Assembly (NCBI RefSeq): GCF_031846185.1
Contig: NZ_JAVRIF010000012.1
Span: 1-64,000 of the forward strand
From: Thalassotalea_H castellviae
GTDB taxonomy: Bacteria; Pseudomonadota; Gammaproteobacteria; Enterobacterales; Alteromonadaceae
Length of the DNA stretch: 64,000 nt
Direction of reading: 5' to 3'
The notes beneath the pieces were generated by a model. The model searched no databases. It was given only the letters and a program-made list of their open reading frames with translations, and was not told the origin of the DNA. Of the stretch, positions 7,915 through 18,177 are shown piece after piece (position 1 is the stretch's first letter; every line of letters starts with the position of its first letter). The position numbers and the translations under genes were made by a program.

Positions 7915-10023
7915 ATGTTAACAGATAAGATAAAACAAATAATACGCACGGCTTACAAAACCATTGGGGAAAACCTAGCTAATTTTAATCCTAGAAAACA
8001 ACAAACGTTTTTAATTGCAGAAATTGCTAAAACCCTAGCGGGTGATTACGATAAATCTCGAAAAATCATTACCATTGAAGCAGGAACCGGCACGGGTAAA
8101 TCACTTGCCTATTCGTTAGGTGCTATTCCATTAGCTTTATCTCGGCAAAAAACCGTTTGTATTTCCACCGCAACGGTTGCACTGCAAGAGCAATTAGTTG
8201 ATAAAGATTTGCCTTTTTTAAAAGAGCATTCAGGATTAAATTTTAATTTTAGTTTAGTCAAAGGGCGACAACGCTACGTATGCCAACAAAAATTAGCAGC
8301 GGCAGTTAGCCAACATGACAACCCTCAAGCTGGCTTTACCTTTGCCCAAAAACCTAGTGCTATGGATATCAAGTTATTAAGTAATTTACATAACGCACTG
8401 AAAAATAACCAATGGCAAGGTGATATTGATTCTTGGGCAGACCCAATCCCTCACTATATTTGGCAACAAATACAATCAGACAAACATAGCTGTTTAAAAA
8501 CTTTAGCAGAGCATGCACATTGCCCTTTTCATAAAGCAAGAGAAGCGATGGAAACTTGTGAAGTTTTGGTGATAAATCATAGTTTATTACTCGCGGATCT
8601 TGAAATTGGTGGTGGCAGAATATTGCCCGCACCAGAAGACGTTTTTTATATTATTGATGAAGCTCATCACTTACCCAAGGTAACGCGTGACCATTCAAGT
8701 GCAAGTGTAACTTTAAAGGGATCCCTTGACTGGCTTGAAAAGTTAAAAGAATTATCTGCAAAACTGTCTAAGTTGATAAAATCACAATCAGTGATCAGTC
8801 CATCGATAAAACTTAGCGATGATTGCCAAGACTTAATCGGTGAATTGAATAAAGTAGTAAGCTTTATTGATAATAATCAAGCGTTATATTTTGCGGAACA
8901 AGTGGACAAAAATAATCGTTTTGCAAGAGAAGATGACAACAGTATTTACCGATTTGAAAATGGCATAATCCCAAAAAACTTAAAAAATTGGGCGGAAGAT
9001 TTAACCGAACTCAGTAAAAAATGTCTCACTCAAAGTAATAAGCTTTATAACCTGTTAATGGAGTCGGTCAAAGACGGTGATGTACAAATGTATTTAGCCG
9101 AGCCAGCTTTAGCTGAATGCGGTTTTATGATCCAACGCTTAGAAAACTTTCATGCTTTGTGGGCCATGTATGCAGTGTCGGATTACGAAAAAGGGGCGCC
9201 GATGGCTCGCTGGATGGAAAAAATCAGCTCAAAACGCCAAGACATTTTATTATCGGCATCTCCTATTGAAGTAGGTTTTACCCTAGAAGATAACTTATGG
9301 AGTAAGTGTGAAGGTGCCGTGTTATGCTCTGCCACCATTTTAGCGCTAAATTCATTCGACCATTTTCGCCGACAAGTAGGTTTACAAACCAACGACGGCA
9401 CACAATATCAAAAAGTAGACTCGCCTTTTGATTATCAAAATAACGCTAAACTGCTGGTTCACCCAATGCAAAATGAACCAAGTGCTCATGAATTTACAGA
9501 TGAATTAATTAAAGAATTACCTGCCATTATCAAGCAAGACAAAGCAACTTTAGTATTGTTTTCTTCTTATTGGCAGATGGAGCAAGTTGCAAAATCATTG
9601 AGAGAAGATCACAAACTTAGCATTCAAGTACAAGGTGAGCAGTCTCGCCAACATATTATCGAACAGCATAAAAAGTTATGTGATGACGACAAAGACAGTA
9701 TAATTTTTGGTACACAAAGTTTTTCTGAAGGTTTAGATTTACCTGGCAAATATTTAACCAATTTAATCATTACTAAGTTACCTTTTTCCGTACCAACCTC
9801 GCCTGTAGAACAAGCTCAAGCTGAATATATAACCACTAAAGGCGGTAACCCATTTATGTCAATTTCGGTACCAGAAACGTCAAAAAAATTAGTTCAGGCC
9901 ACAGGACGTTTACTGCGAAATGAGCAAGACACTGGCACAATCACCATTATGGACACCCGATTAGTGTCTAAACGTTACGGTAAAGACTTGCTTAACTCTT
10001 TACCGCCCTATCGACGTAGTTAA
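7915..10023 (+). CDS. dinG: ATP-dependent DNA helicase DinG
   Basis: This XPD-like superfamily 2 helicase of about 702 residues unwinds DNA 5' to 3' and resolves R-loops and forks after damage. It shows Walker A EAGTGTGKS, a DEAH box (DEAHHLPK), a cysteine set between them (C in RYVCQQK, CLKTL, HCPF, ETCEV) for the 4Fe-4S cluster, and the C-terminal motif ATGRLLRNEQD. I start at the ATG at 7915 (MLTDKIKQ), which aligns with E. coli DinG; an in-frame TTG at 7888 would add nine residues and lacks a ribosome site. It is divergent from polB and shares its SOS box. Confidence 0.94.
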   Translation: MLTDKIKQIIRTAYKTIGENLANFNPRKQQTFLIAEIAKTLAGDYDKSRKIITIEAGTGTGKSLAYSLGAIPLALSRQKTVCISTATVALQEQLVDKDLPFLKEHSGLNFNFSLVKGRQRYVCQQKLAAAVSQHDNPQAGFTFAQKPSAMDIKLLSNLHNALKNNQWQGDIDSWADPIPHYIWQQIQSDKHSCLKTLAEHAHCPFHKAREAMETCEVLVINHSLLLADLEIGGGRILPAPEDVFYIIDEAHHLPKVTRDHSSASVTLKGSLDWLEKLKELSAKLSKLIKSQSVISPSIKLSDDCQDLIGELNKVVSFIDNNQALYFAEQVDKNNRFAREDDNSIYRFENGIIPKNLKNWAEDLTELSKKCLTQSNKLYNLLMESVKDGDVQMYLAEPALAECGFMIQRLENFHALWAMYAVSDYEKGAPMARWMEKISSKRQDILLSASPIEVGFTLEDNLWSKCEGAVLCSATILALNSFDHFRRQVGLQTNDGTQYQKVDSPFDYQNNAKLLVHPMQNEPSAHEFTDELIKELPAIIKQDKATLVLFSSYWQMEQVAKSLREDHKLSIQVQGEQSRQHIIEQHKKLCDDDKDSIIFGTQSFSEGLDLPGKYLTNLIITKLPFSVPTSPVEQAQAEYITTKGGNPFMSISVPETSKKLVQATGRLLRNEQDTGTITIMDTRLVSKRYGKDLLNSLPPYRRS

Positions 10024-10088
10024 TTTTTATTATCAGTTTGATTAAAAAGTGCCAATTATACACGCTTAGCCATGTTGCATTGATAGCT

Positions 10089-11117
10089 CTACTTATCTGG
10101 AGTTTGTGAGTGTAACGGCTTAATGTTTCCGGGTATCGAAAAATATTCGCGTCCTGATTGTTGTAATTGCTTTGGCACAGCCATAGGCACATGAACACCA
10201 ATATTCGTTTTTGCGCCGATAATATTATCCAAAATATCACGCCCCTCAGCTGAGTATAAAAACCAATAGGGAGGAAAATTTACCTCCGTTATTTTTTTTC
10301 GCCAAAAGCTTCGGTAGGGTAAATAATGATCATCATCAGGATCAGCATCCCCCATATGCATCACGGTCGTGTATTGACTAGCAGTATCATCAATAGCATG
10401 ATTTACCGTCACTCGAAAAACGATATTTTCAACCTCTGCCCTGCTCGGCCAGCCGGCGTGTGGGATCCTAACGGCATCAATTAGAAACTCACCAATTTTT
10501 TGCTGCCATGGTTGATCGCCAATATTTAAATTAACTGAGATAAGCCTTTCGTGACTAATAGTTTTATTCAGTTTTTTTAACTGGGTGTTGATCTTATCAA
10601 TTGCTTGTTTGGGGCCAACGAGTTTAGTGTTTGTAAAACGTAATAAATAACTAACAACTTCATCGACGGCAAAGTGATCGCGATGTGCATGGCTAATTAA
10701 AATCAAATTGATCGCATTAAACGGGGCTGTACCGCTAAAAATATCCCTTTTTAACGTGTCTGGCACCAATTGATATATTCGAATATTGTCATGAAAAAAC
10801 GGATCAAATAACAGCTTACTGTTTGCAATATGGACAAATAACGCTTCATTGCCTAAATACTTAACATAAGATTGAAATGTTAATTTTGAAGCGAATACTT
10901 GCGATGATTTTCCCTGACTATGTGACGCGTTGTGAGTGGTAGAAACCTGCCCTTTAGTATGAAAATTATGTGCGTATACCTTAAATGCTGATGACATATA
11001 CAATAGTGATAACATAAAATAGATGATAAAAAAGCGCGATCCAACCAAGGTTAATCGATGGCCATTTTTATTTTCCGTCGGATTTTTTAACAAACGCGTC
11101 ATAAGTTGTGTAGTCAT
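10089..11117 (-). CDS. metallo-beta-lactamase-fold hydrolase, exported or membrane-anchored
   Basis: This 342-residue protein has a hydrophobic helix at about residues 28-48 followed by KVYAHN, which could be a signal-peptide cleavage site or an anchor. The following domain has the metal-binding motif HAHRDH (ISHAHRDHFAVDE) and later MHMGDADPDDD, a layout like the UlaG/YqjP-type beta-lactamase-fold hydrolases. The substrate cannot be deduced. AGAG six bases before the ATG at 11117 supports the start. It is convergent with dinG (65-bp gap) and probably stands alone. Confidence 0.8.
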   Translation of the reverse strand: MTTQLMTRLLKNPTENKNGHRLTLVGSRFFIIYFMLSLLYMSSAFKVYAHNFHTKGQVSTTHNASHSQGKSSQVFASKLTFQSYVKYLGNEALFVHIANSKLLFDPFFHDNIRIYQLVPDTLKRDIFSGTAPFNAINLILISHAHRDHFAVDEVVSYLLRFTNTKLVGPKQAIDKINTQLKKLNKTISHERLISVNLNIGDQPWQQKIGEFLIDAVRIPHAGWPSRAEVENIVFRVTVNHAIDDTASQYTTVMHMGDADPDDDHYLPYRSFWRKKITEVNFPPYWFLYSAEGRDILDNIIGAKTNIGVHVPMAVPKQLQQSGREYFSIPGNIKPLHSQTPDK

Positions 11118-11328
11118 ATTAGCTCTTTAACGATTCAAAAAATTTTAATGAAAATGACCTTTACTGACCATCAAATTTTACCGTTAATGATCACAGTAAA
11201 TTCTTAACAAGTTTATTCTGCCGTAAACACGCGTGAAAGTAATGTAGATTTGTTACCTTCTTGGTTATAATACGCGCCGAACGTCTACGTTCCTGAGTTT
11301 ATACGGTAATTTTACATCTGAGAATATT

Positions 11329-12273
11329 ATGTCTACAAATCTTGCACCTTCAACGTCTTTAACCCCTCAACAGAAAAGTCAGTTAGCAAAATTAGAAAAG
11401 CGCTTACGTCGTCATGTTGGTCAAGCCATTGCTCAATACAATATGATTGAAGATGGGGATCGTATTATGGTGTGTTTGTCCGGAGGCAAAGACAGCTACG
11501 CGATGTTATCAATATTGATGATTTTAAAAGAATCCGCACCTATCAACTTTGAATTAATTGCAGTCAATTTAGATCAAAAACAACCGGGGTTTCCTGAGCA
11601 TGTTTTACCTAATTACTTAACGTCATTGGGCGTTGAATATAAAATTATTGAAGAAGATACCTACGCAATTGTTAAAGACAAAATTCCTGAAGGTAAAACC
11701 ACCTGTAGTTTATGCTCACGTTTACGTCGCGCCGTTTTGTACAAAGCAGCTAAAGCCCTAGGAGCAACGAAGATAGCTTTAGGCCATCATCGAGACGATA
11801 TGATTGAAACTATGATGTTAAATATGTTCTATGGTGGAAAATTAAAGTCAATGCCTGCAAAATTAGTTTCAGATAATGGCGAACATGTAGTAATTCGACC
11901 ATTAGCCTTTTGTAAAGAAAGTGAATTAATACAGTACGCCCAATTAAAAGCATTCCCAATCATTCCTTGTAATTTATGTGGCTCACAACCTAACTTACAA
12001 AGGCAAAATATTAAAAAGATGCTCAATGACTGGCACGAAAATTTTCCAGGTAGAATTGAGTCTATGTTCACCGCAATGCAAAATATTGTGCCTTCGCATT
12101 TATGTGACAGTGAACTTTTTGACTTTAAATCAATTAACGCCCACTCGGGTATTATCAATGGCGGGGATACTGCTTTTGATCAAGAAACACACTTTTCTTC
12201 AACAAGTAATGATACTTCAGCTGCTATCAATGTTGATCAAGCCAATGTTTTAAACATCACTGAAATCAAATAA
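11329..12273 (+). CDS. ttcA: tRNA 2-thiocytidine(32) synthetase TtcA
   Basis: TtcA thiolates cytidine 32 of certain tRNAs. The 314-residue protein has the ATP-pyrophosphatase PP-loop SGGKDS at 51-56, C126/C129 (TTCSLC) and C214/C217 (PCNLC), the family's conserved cysteine pairs that hold the Fe-S cluster, and GHHRDD further along. The C-terminal tail of about 45 residues is low in conservation. The purine permease gene begins 27 bases downstream on the same strand, so co-transcription is possible. Confidence 0.95.
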   Translation: MSTNLAPSTSLTPQQKSQLAKLEKRLRRHVGQAIAQYNMIEDGDRIMVCLSGGKDSYAMLSILMILKESAPINFELIAVNLDQKQPGFPEHVLPNYLTSLGVEYKIIEEDTYAIVKDKIPEGKTTCSLCSRLRRAVLYKAAKALGATKIALGHHRDDMIETMMLNMFYGGKLKSMPAKLVSDNGEHVVIRPLAFCKESELIQYAQLKAFPIIPCNLCGSQPNLQRQNIKKMLNDWHENFPGRIESMFTAMQNIVPSHLCDSELFDFKSINAHSGIINGGDTAFDQETHFSSTSNDTSAAINVDQANVLNITEIK

Positions 12274-12300
12274 CAATATAAATAAGTGAAGGGTCCCTTA

Positions 12301-13593
12301 ATGTTAGAAAAAATATTTTTGCTAAAAGATCACAACACCACCCTAAGGCAAGAAGTCGTTGCTGGCATCACCACCTTTTTAACCATGGCATACATAATTT
12401 TTGTTAATCCTGCCATGCTAGCGGATAGTGGCATGAACCACGGAGCAATTTTTGTAGCCACCTGTGTTGCTGCCGCAATTGGTTGTTTTGTTATGGGATT
12501 TATTGCCAATTACCCAATTGCCCTTGCTCCAGGAATGGGCTTGAATTCCTTTTTCACTTATACCGTTGTTTTAGAAATGGGCTATACATGGCAAGTGGCA
12601 TTAGGGGGTGTTTTTATCTCTGGTTGTGTATTTATTGTATTAAGTTTATTTAATATTCGAGAATGGATCATTAATGCCATTCCTCACTCATTACGTTTTG
12701 GCATCGCTGCAGGTATTGGGTTATTTCTCGCTTTTATTGCGCTTAAAAATGCCGGAATTGTAATTGATAGCCCAGCTACGCTATTAACCCTTGGTGATAT
12801 TACTGCCTTTTCTGCGGTCATGGCGGCATTAGGCTTATTTATTATTGTTGGGCTGGTTAATCGAAATATTAACGGCGCGGTGATGATCTCTATTTTACTG
12901 ATCACAATATTAAGTATACTTTTTGGCAAGGTTGATTATTCTGGCATCATTTCAATGCCCCCTTCGGTTACGCCTACCTTGATGCAATTAGATATTTCAG
13001 GTGCCCTAGAAGTGGGCATGTTAAGCGTGATTTTTGCCTTTTTATTTGTCGATTTATTTGATACTTCTGGGACATTAATTGCCGTTGCTCAACGAGGCAA
13101 TCTTTTAGATGACAAAGGAAACTTCCCTCGTTTAGGAAAAGCATTATTAGCAGATTCAACGGCTACCGTCGCGGGTAGTATGTTAGGTACATCAACCACC
13201 ACCAGTTATGTCGAAAGCACGGCAGGTGTTGCTGCTGGTGGTCGAACGGGCTTGACGGCGGTTACCGTTGGCGTACTATTTTTATTGGCGTTGTTTTTCG
13301 CACCTTTAGCGGCTATGGTTCCATCGTATGCAACGGCTGGCCCATTATTTTACGTGGCGGTGTTGATGTTAGCAGGACTTGTTCATGTAAAGTGGGATAA
13401 TATCTCTGATGCCGTGCCGGTTGCCGTTATTTGTATCACTATGCCGCTAACGTTTTCGATAGCTCATGGTATTGCATTTGGCTTTATCAGTTATGTCGCT
13501 GTAAGGTTATTTAGTGGCCACACTAAAGAGCTTAATATCAGTGTCTGCTTGTTAGCGTTATTATTTTTAGTAAAATTTATCTTTTTTGCTTAA
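12301..13593 (+). CDS. NCS2-family purine permease (AzgA-like)
   Basis: This inner-membrane nucleobase transporter of 430 residues resembles the adenine or guanine/hypoxanthine permeases of E. coli (AdeP/GhxP group). About 12-14 hydrophobic segments are present. Typical family stretches include TTFLTMAYIIFVNP near the N-terminus, LFDTSGTLIAVA and GTSTTTSYVESTAGVAAGGRTG. The ATG at 12301 is preceded by GAAGGG at 8-base spacing; the upstream GTG at 12286 overlaps that ribosome site and is less likely. Substrate preference among purines cannot be read from sequence. Confidence 0.9.
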   Translation: MLEKIFLLKDHNTTLRQEVVAGITTFLTMAYIIFVNPAMLADSGMNHGAIFVATCVAAAIGCFVMGFIANYPIALAPGMGLNSFFTYTVVLEMGYTWQVALGGVFISGCVFIVLSLFNIREWIINAIPHSLRFGIAAGIGLFLAFIALKNAGIVIDSPATLLTLGDITAFSAVMAALGLFIIVGLVNRNINGAVMISILLITILSILFGKVDYSGIISMPPSVTPTLMQLDISGALEVGMLSVIFAFLFVDLFDTSGTLIAVAQRGNLLDDKGNFPRLGKALLADSTATVAGSMLGTSTTTSYVESTAGVAAGGRTGLTAVTVGVLFLLALFFAPLAAMVPSYATAGPLFYVAVLMLAGLVHVKWDNISDAVPVAVICITMPLTFSIAHGIAFGFISYVAVRLFSGHTKELNISVCLLALLFLVKFIFFA

Positions 13594-13693
13594 GTATTGC
13601 TTTTATGCGGATAAATGAATGACGGTGAGTAAAATGCCGTGAAAGAGTTTGCGTTTGTATTAACTTAATTTATATCGATAGAAACGCAAATAA

Positions 13694-14515
13694 TCATTTG
13701 TTGTTAAAATACTTTTTGTTATGTCTGATCATCTCTGATATTTCTAAGACATAATCACTTCCTCGTTCTGAATATGGTAATAATCCGGTAGCTAAAACTT
13801 CTGCTGTCAGGGGTTGTTGATTTGCATGGAGTTGTGCGCGGATCGAACGAAAAACTTGATAAGCTTGATTAGTATTAATGTTATGTAAGTAATGCTTCAC
13901 CGCTTTTTCTACCGAGGTAAATGCCGCAACTTCGTGATCTAACCCTTCATCACGACTATTAGGCACCATGCCACAACCTTTTTTAAAGCACCATATACCA
14001 AAGAAGTTTAATCCGATCCTTGCAAACCTTGAAGTGCCCCATGCAGATTCATTTGCCGCTTGAACTAACACTAATGCCGTAGGGACAATATCCACTTTCG
14101 TTAAAAGCTTCTCTACTTTTTTGGTCAAGGTTGGCGCGTTTTTAACTTTGTACTGTTTAACAAAACTTGCAACTAAAGCTTGTTCTTCTTCGGTTAAGCG
14201 TTCATTAGCCTTGAGCTTATTATTGATAGCAATGACTTGTTTCCGTCGCTTAATAATTCGGTTGTTTTCTTTGATGATCTCAGGGCGTAAAAAGTTAAAA
14301 AATGTTTTTTTCTTTTTATTGATATCAACAATTTTGCTAAATTTTGGCAAATCTACATCATGTAGCGGCTTTTCAACTTTCTTTATTGGACCGACAGCTT
14401 TGTCGGTTTTTTTAGAGGCAATCGCCGTATATTTTTCTTGCTCAGTGAATGGTTTGATTAACATATAGAGAAAGACCACTCCTAAGGCAATAATTACGAT
14501 GTTCCTTTTTTTCAT
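13694..14515 (-). CDS. Bax-like glucosaminidase-domain protein
   Basis: This 273-residue protein has an N-terminal membrane anchor (residues about 5-20), a basic linker, then a beta-N-acetylglucosaminidase domain with the signature LVQAANESAWGTSRFA, containing the candidate catalytic glutamate, and FFGIWCFKKGCG. Length and layout match E. coli Bax (274 residues), a predicted peptidoglycan hydrolase facing the periplasm. GGAGG a few bases before the ATG gives a strong ribosome site. It stands alone on the minus strand. Confidence 0.85.
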   Translation of the reverse strand: MKKRNIVIIALGVVFLYMLIKPFTEQEKYTAIASKKTDKAVGPIKKVEKPLHDVDLPKFSKIVDINKKKKTFFNFLRPEIIKENNRIIKRRKQVIAINNKLKANERLTEEEQALVASFVKQYKVKNAPTLTKKVEKLLTKVDIVPTALVLVQAANESAWGTSRFARIGLNFFGIWCFKKGCGMVPNSRDEGLDHEVAAFTSVEKAVKHYLHNINTNQAYQVFRSIRAQLHANQQPLTAEVLATGLLPYSERGSDYVLEISEMIRHNKKYFNNK

Positions 14516-14669
14516 TAACTCCTCCTCTATACATAATCTAACGCTGAAACTAACGTTGCTGTATTTTGAATTTTTCTTATTGTTTAGATCAGCTTGATAA
14601 ATGATTTATCGCTAAACAAATAACCGGCATAAAAGCTGCTAATAGTTTTAAGTACAACTGACTATGCGA

Positions 14670-15458
14670 TTACGCGGTGAACGTTGTATCAATATCATTA
14701 GCGCTACCTTTTGCAATACTGAGTTGCATGCCAAAGATTTCACGATATAAGATCCCTTTCACATTATAAAAAAGTGGTGCCACATAAGTTAAGCCAAACA
14801 TAGTCAAAACGCCACCTAACAATGCCGCTGAACCATTCCCTAATAAAAGCAAAGGTAAACTGACAATAATTAAAAGAAAAAACAATATTAAGTAAATAGC
14901 GAAAAGGTTAAACCACTGGAATCGGGTTGCTTGTAATGACAGTGTGATCGCTTTTAATGGTGAGAAACGTTTCTCAACTACCAATGGCAAAACCAACGAT
15001 AAGGCAACTGCCAAATAAATACCGGGAATAACAAATAAGGTAATCCCCATTGTCACCAGCGTTGAGGTTAATAAAGCACAAATGGCGACCCAACTGCCTC
15101 GTTTTAAAAAGGCAAACACGAGTTTAGGATTGGTTTTTAAACCGACTGCGTGAAAAACCCCCATCATCTCTACCCCAACTAAAAAAGGGTAAACCACTAA
15201 GGTCACTATAATGTTTAATAAGGCGCTACTTTGTTGATTTTTGAAAACTTCCTCTATACCACCTAAATATTGACTAATGATTAAAGTAATCACAATGCCA
15301 ATAGATAAAGTAAACAGTAAACCGACATTTATCGCGATACGTGATTTAATGGTTGTCGCCCACGCTTCGGCTAAAATGGCTTTTACATCAATGCTGTACT
15401 CACCTTTAACGGCCTTTTCTAAACTACCACCTACTTGTAAAACTGATCGCTCTTCCAC
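14670..15458 (-). CDS. YciC-like polytopic inner-membrane protein
   Basis: This 262-residue protein has about six hydrophobic segments, with a soluble stretch at both ends. The arrangement and the segment LSLVLPLVVEKRFSPLKAITLS are typical of the YciC/UPF0259 or DUF975-type membrane family, whose function is unknown. The start is GTG at 15458 with AAGG six bases upstream. There is no operon partner; 211 bp separate it from the DUF1415 gene end on the same strand. Confidence 0.72.
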   Translation of the reverse strand: MEERSVLQVGGSLEKAVKGEYSIDVKAILAEAWATTIKSRIAINVGLLFTLSIGIVITLIISQYLGGIEEVFKNQQSSALLNIIVTLVVYPFLVGVEMMGVFHAVGLKTNPKLVFAFLKRGSWVAICALLTSTLVTMGITLFVIPGIYLAVALSLVLPLVVEKRFSPLKAITLSLQATRFQWFNLFAIYLILFFLLIIVSLPLLLLGNGSAALLGGVLTMFGLTYVAPLFYNVKGILYREIFGMQLSIAKGSANDIDTTFTA

Positions 15459-15661
15459 ACATCACCTTAATTTTATTTAACTTAAATTGGTCAACAAACC
15501 ATAAAAAACAACAGACCAAAGGGCTATTATACCCAATAGAAATACCCGATTGGAAATTTATTTTATGAGCACAGATACAGCGACTATTCTCTTTAACTTC
15601 AAGATAGATTTACCTGACATATTACGTCTTATTTAACGCTGCAAAGTGAATGAGCGTGATA

Positions 15662-16213
15662 TTATCGTCGATGAATTTGTTTTAAGATTTGTTTGAAAAA
15701 CTGACTGCCTTTTTCACGCGCTAACTGAATGTTGTTTTCTGGTATATGTTCCGGCTTATTATAAACGGAAAGCACTTTACTCATGCTCTCTTCCCTAAGT
15801 AGATGCAAGATGGGCAAAGGAGAACGATTAGTAAAATTAGCTGCATCATCAGCATCTTCACCATCAAAAACATAATCAGGATGAAAACTGGCGATCTGAA
15901 AGACTCCTTCAAAGCCTAAATCAAACAGTAGTTCGTTCGCGTAATCAACTAAATCTAAATAAGCGTCAAAGTTTCTAAAACCAAGGCTATAGACAATCAG
16001 CGTTGTTTCAATCGTCGGATTATTTTCTAAATACTCACATTGTTGCGCAAACTCTTCGAGTGCTTTTTCAAGTCTTACTTGTGAACAAACCTGATAGTGA
16101 ATAGTGTTATTAACAAATTCTTTTTTAGCAAACGGACAAAAATTCAAGCCAATAATTACTTTTTCTAACCATTGCTGTGTTTTTAAAATCGCGGGATGAC
16201 TGTTATCTTGCAT
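15662..16213 (-). CDS. DUF1415 family protein
   Basis: This soluble protein of 183 residues has the DUF1415 hallmark WLEKVIIGLNFCPFAK near the N-terminus and the conserved FHPDYVFDG and RSPLPILHLLRE segments. The function is unknown. I start at the ATG at 16213, which has AGGA six bases before it; the ATG at 16243 has no ribosome site and overlaps the end of the upstream ABC transporter gene. Either way the two genes are tightly packed and probably one transcript. Confidence 0.88.
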   Translation of the reverse strand: MQDNSHPAILKTQQWLEKVIIGLNFCPFAKKEFVNNTIHYQVCSQVRLEKALEEFAQQCEYLENNPTIETTLIVYSLGFRNFDAYLDLVDYANELLFDLGFEGVFQIASFHPDYVFDGEDADDAANFTNRSPLPILHLLREESMSKVLSVYNKPEHIPENNIQLAREKGSQFFKQILKQIHRR

Positions 16214-16242
16214 TGCATTTCCTGAACCGTGTATTAATGCCA

Positions 16243-18027
16243 TTATTGGTTAGCGTGTTGTTGTAGTTGCCACATACGATAATAATGACTTTGATTTGCC
16301 AACAAGGTTTGATGATCGCCCTGCTCAACTAATTCCCCCTGATGCAACACGATAATTTGATCAGCATCGGTAATTGTTGATAAACGATGGGCAATCACTA
16401 AGCTAGTATGGTTTTGACTAACCTCTTTAATGGCCGTTAAAATCGCTTGCTCGGAGTGACTATCAAGTGATGAAGTGGCTTCATCAAAGACTAAAATAGC
16501 AGGATTTTTTAAAATCGTTCTAGCTATGGCAACTCGTTGTTTTTCACCACCTGAAAGCTTTAATCCTCGCTCACCGACCACCGTATCAACTCCTTTAGGC
16601 AATGATTCAACAAATCGACTTAAATGAGCAAGTTTAATAGCATTGTCAATATCCGCTTTACTTGCTTTTGTATTACCATAGCGAATATTTTCATACAGTG
16701 ATTCATTAAATAACACAGTGTCTTGTGGCACTATGCCAATATTTTTGCGCAAAGAATGTTGACTAACCTCATCGATTTTTTGCCCATCTATAGTGATGTC
16801 ACCTTGTTGGCAATCATAAAAGCGAAACAACAATTTAACTAAAGTAGATTTACCCGAGCCACTTTCTCCGACTACTGCAACTTTTTGTCCTGCCGGTACA
16901 ATAAAGCTTAAGCCCTTAATAATTGGCCGCTCGGTTTGATAAGCAAAATGAACTTGATTAAAACGAATTTCCCCTTTAACAAGAGTTAATTCAGCGGAAT
17001 TTTCCTTATCTTCAATCTTGGCTTTTTTGCCCATTAAGGTAAACATTTGCTCTATATTAGCTAAAGACCCTTTGATTTCTCGATAAACAAATCCTAGAAA
17101 ACCTAATGGAATAAACAATTGCATCATAAAAGCATTGATTAAAACAAAATCACCTATCGTCATCTTATCGTGGGTGACTTGATAGGCCGCAAGGGCTAGC
17201 ATGGCAGTCATTGACAATGAAATGATCACGGCTTGACCACCATTTAATGCAAACAAAGATAATCGATTTTGCATCTTGGCTTTTTCCCAATCGGCAAGTT
17301 GCTTGTCATAAGCATTGGCTTCATAGGCTTCGTTGGTAAAATATTTAACCGTTTCATAATTTAATAAACTGTCAATCGCTCGCGTATTACTCGATGAGTC
17401 GGCTTTGTTAGCTGCGCGAATATATTTTGTACGCCAATTGGTGGCATACACTGAATAAACAACATACAAAACAATAGATGAAGTCGTGATCAAAGCAAAC
17501 CAAAGCCCATAATTAACCAATAAAATACTGACAACCATCACTATTTCAATCAATGTGGGAACAACGCTAAATACCATAAAGCGCATTAAAAAACTAATGC
17601 CCGAAGTACCTCGGTCAATATCACGAGATAACCCGCCAGTTTGTCGATTTAAATGAAAATCTAAATCTAATTGATGTAAATGTTGGAAAACTTTTAAACC
17701 AATACGTCTAATTGCACGTTCAGTGACTCGACCAAATAACGTATCGCGAATTTCAGCAAATAATACAATGGCTAAACGAACCACTCCGTAAGCAGCAACT
17801 AAAGCAAATGGCACGAGATAAATACGATTTTCCTGTTGAGTATCTAACGTATCAACAATATCTTTTAAAATAAATGGCAAATATACACTAGCAATTTTGG
17901 TTAAAATCAAACATAACAAGGCGAATAAAATACGCATTTTAAATTCTAACAAATACGGCACCAGCATTTTGACCACATGCCAACTAAAGGTGGTTACTTC
18001 TTGTTCGGGTTGATGAGAGCGACGCAT
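16243..18027 (-). CDS. Atm1/HMT1-type ABC exporter (permease-ATPase half transporter)
   Basis: This 594-residue half transporter forms a homodimer in the inner membrane. The N-terminal six-helix ABC type-1 domain (about 25-310) is followed by the ATPase with Walker A GESGSGKST, signature LSGGEKQRVAIART, Walker B ILVFDEATSSLDS and H-loop IAHRLST. The segment DIDRGTSGISFLMRFMVF is typical of the Atm1 group, which exports glutathione-linked sulfur or metal species. The substrate is inferred from the family only. The DUF1415 gene follows directly on the same strand. Confidence 0.9.
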   Translation of the reverse strand: MRRSHQPEQEVTTFSWHVVKMLVPYLLEFKMRILFALLCLILTKIASVYLPFILKDIVDTLDTQQENRIYLVPFALVAAYGVVRLAIVLFAEIRDTLFGRVTERAIRRIGLKVFQHLHQLDLDFHLNRQTGGLSRDIDRGTSGISFLMRFMVFSVVPTLIEIVMVVSILLVNYGLWFALITTSSIVLYVVYSVYATNWRTKYIRAANKADSSSNTRAIDSLLNYETVKYFTNEAYEANAYDKQLADWEKAKMQNRLSLFALNGGQAVIISLSMTAMLALAAYQVTHDKMTIGDFVLINAFMMQLFIPLGFLGFVYREIKGSLANIEQMFTLMGKKAKIEDKENSAELTLVKGEIRFNQVHFAYQTERPIIKGLSFIVPAGQKVAVVGESGSGKSTLVKLLFRFYDCQQGDITIDGQKIDEVSQHSLRKNIGIVPQDTVLFNESLYENIRYGNTKASKADIDNAIKLAHLSRFVESLPKGVDTVVGERGLKLSGGEKQRVAIARTILKNPAILVFDEATSSLDSHSEQAILTAIKEVSQNHTSLVIAHRLSTITDADQIIVLHQGELVEQGDHQTLLANQSHYYRMWQLQQHANQ

Positions 18028-18177
18028 ATTACGGAAAACCTGAGCAGATAACTTGCAGGGAATTGAACTTTAACGAGTTTACTTGTCTTTTACAACTAAA
18101 AGCAAAACATGACTTGATGATTTTACTGTGGTAATTTTATTGTCTCAAATAGCTTTGTAGGTATTTTATTCTCCTCT